A stretch of DNA of 64,000 nt, taken from contig OY759269.1 of the NCBI GenBank assembly GCA_963662155.1, forward strand, positions 21,615,754-21,679,753, in the 5' to 3' direction. The notes under the pieces are model-generated. The model saw only the letters and a list, made by a program, of their open reading frames with translations. It did not search any database and was not told the origin of the DNA. Origin of the DNA: Lamellibrachia columna. Taxonomy: Eukaryota; Annelida; Polychaeta; Sabellida; Siboglinidae. This document shows, piece by piece, positions 61,795 to 64,000 of this stretch; within the stretch, counting starts at the first letter, position 1, and the number at the start of each line of letters is the position of its first letter. The translations under genes were made by a program, and so were the position numbers.

Positions 61795-64000
61795 AATGCT
61801 ATAAAGGAAGTTCGTAAAGGGGAATGTATTATAATGGGAGATTTTAACCATGGACACATACAATGGAAATCTCTAGAGAGTACAGGGGGTGAGGACCAAC
61901 AATTTCTATTTTTAATTCAGGATAGCTTCCTTACTCAGCACGTGCTAGAACCAACCAGGGGAGAAAATGTATTAGATATAGTTTTATCATCACAAAAAGA
62001 ATTGGTGGACAATGTAAAAATACATGAACCATTGGGTAACATTTACCACAATCAAATACATTTTGACATCAATGTAAAATCAGAAAGTAAAAATAAAAAA
62101 ACGTATAGGAGAAACTTCCACAAAGGTAACTATAAAGATAGAGAAACTACTTAGCAAAGCTAGATTGGAATAACATGCTGATGAATAAGACCGCAATTGA
62201 ATGTTGGAATATTCTAAAATATGAAATTGAGAGTATCATCGATAAATTTTTTCCCTTGAAAAAACAGTCTAGAAAGAGACACTTGTCAAAAGAAGCTATA
62301 AAAAATAGTGTTTAAGCAAACTATGTGGAGGGTTTATAGGCATACCAGAAAGGATGAAGACTATGCAAATTACAAAGAGGCACTTAACCTAGCTACAACT
62401 GAAATTTAAAAATCTAAAAGAACCTTTGAAAAAAAATTGGCAGGTAATATAAAAAATGACACAAGAGTTTCTATGTTTATGTAAAGAGTAAATAGAAAGT
62501 TCGAGATAAGGTCGGACCACTGGAAAACAACAGGGAAAACATAATTTCAGACGGGTTTCAAATGGCAGAGGTCCTGAATGAGTATTTCAGCTCAGTTTTT
62601 ACCACAGAAGATATCGGCTCACTTCCAGTTCCATTTACTAAATTTGAGGGCAATAAATCAACATTTAGGGCAATTATTTGTAACTCCTGAAATGATAGCA
62701 CAGAAAATTAAGAAGATGAAAGATAATAAATCACCTGGAGTTGGGATACCACCAAAACTGCTTAAGGAAATTGTTGAGCAAATTAGTATACCACATGCAA
62801 AATTGTTTAACTTGTCAATAGAAGAAGGAATAGTTCCTTCAGAATGGAAAGAAGCAAATATTACACCGCTATTTAAAAAGGGATCGAGGAACACGCCAGA
62901 GAATTACATACCAGTGAGTTTAACATCAGTTGTATGTAAGTTACTCGAAACATTAATTAGAGACCACATGGTGGAATTCCTTGTGAAATATAGATTAATA
63001 AATACATCTCAACATGGGTTCCTAAAAGCAAGGTCATGTCTAACCAATGTCTTATAATTTTTTGAAGAAATTACAGGTGGGTAGATGACGGGTCACCAGT
63101 GGATGTTGTCTACTTAGATTTTCAGAAAGCTTTCGATAAAGTGCCACATCAAAGATTGTTACTTAAACTAAAAGCCCATGGTATAGGTAATGATGTAATC
63201 AACTGGATAGAAAAGTGGCTTACACACAGAAGACAGAGAATAATAGTAGATGGTGAGATTTCAAAATGGAAACCAGTTTTGAGTGGGGTACCACAGGGAT
63301 CAGTATTAGGCCCTATACTGTTTTTAATATAAATTATTTGGAAGATGACATATCTAGCAAAGTACTCAAATTTGCAGATAACACAAAAGTATTCAGAAAG
63401 GTTACTAATGATACAGATAAACAAAGTTTACAGGATGATCTAGATAAATTAGTTAAATAGTCATAAAAATGGCAATGTTATTCAATTTTGGGAAGTGTAA
63501 ATGTATACACATAGGACATGGAAACATGGACGGAGAATATAAAATGGGGGATGCTGTACTAGGTAGAACCACACAAGAAAAGGACTACCATTTAGTGCTG
63601 ATATGAAAGTTTCAGAGCAATGTGGGATTGATGCTTCGAAAGGAAATCAAATTCTAGGGTTAATTAGGAGAACTAATTAACCCTAGAATATAAGGAGAAA
63701 CAGTTAATTGTACCCCTGTACAAAGCAATAGTTAGACCACATCTGGAATATTGTATTCAAGCATTGAGGCCGTAACGTAAAAAGGACATAGACAAGCTAG
63801 AAAGAATACAATGAAGAACAACTAAAATGATTCCAGAATTAAGAGATTTTAGTTACGAAAGTTGCTTATTACAATATGGTTTGACAACACTAGAGACCAG
63901 GAGACTAAGAGGAGACCAAATAGAAGTGTTTAAAATAGTGAATGGTTATGAAGATGTTGATTGGAATATGTTCTTCAAACTTAAAAAAGGCAGTAGAACC
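61795..64000 (+). mobile_element. CR1-like LINE, endonuclease and RT, inactive, runs off the window
   Basis: The C-terminal half of an apurinic-type endonuclease (GECIIMGDFNHGHIQW, ENVLDIVLSSQKELVDNV, then GNIYHNQIHF where SDH is expected) is followed by RT motifs: KDNKSPGVGIPPKLLKEI, NYIPVSLTSVVCKLLE, VDVVYLDFQKAFDKVPHQ, SGVPQGSVLGPILFLI (63278-63332) and LKFADNTKVF at about 63370. The second Asp of the FADD box is Asn. At least eight stops or frameshifts are present. C-terminal KEKQLIVPLYKAIVRPHLEY and RRLRGDQIEVFKIVNGYEDV reach the window edge. The 5' end is truncated within the endonuclease. Confidence 0.9.

Overview
The window is animal nuclear DNA. It has spliced genes with GT-AG introns of 0.4-14 kb, AT-rich non-coding sequence, several kinds of decayed LINE, many small DNA transposons (MITEs) and very many tandem repeats. 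Nothing prokaryotic is present. The mix of LHFPL-type and RAMA-type genes with CR1-like LINEs and hAT-type MITEs suits an invertebrate deuterostome, with lancelet as a low-confidence best guess, or a lophotrochozoan. The species cannot be fixed from the sequence.

Layout. Positions 1-5.8 kb are gene-free and hold microsatellites, a 27-copy 33-bp minisatellite and a MITE with terminal inverted repeats. Positions 5.85-24.1 kb hold a three-exon plus-strand LHFPL-family tetraspan membrane protein gene (about 197 aa) with introns of 6.4 and 11.2 kb. Its second intron contains a possible nested two-exon plus-strand gene (14.1-18.7 kb), a decayed LINE, and fragments of an apparent minus-strand gene (19.05-22.8 kb). 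Positions 24.1-32.8 kb are intergenic: LINE relics on both strands, a foldback element, and hAT-type MITEs with 8-bp target duplications.

Positions 32.8-60.3 kb hold a plus-strand gene of about 15 exons whose exon phases agree from exon 4 to the stop codon. The product is about 1,150 aa: a long low-complexity region with two coding minisatellites (23 x 8 aa and about 16 x 7 aa), a predicted coiled-coil segment, a RAMA-like domain, and a conserved-looking C-terminus. The arrangement of coiled coil, RAMA and roughly 100-residue tail resembles the C-terminal part of the meiotic protein ANKRD31. No ankyrin repeats are visible. The intron between exons 2 and 3 contains a 13.6-kb satellite of about 186 units of 73 bp, each with a 13-bp palindrome made of two opposed GATA motifs. 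The last 2.2 kb hold a dead CR1-like LINE that runs off the window.

The two main genes have no evident functional link. The strongest signals are the satellite-bearing RAMA gene, its repeat-rich exons, and a MITE family that has started different minisatellites in different copies.
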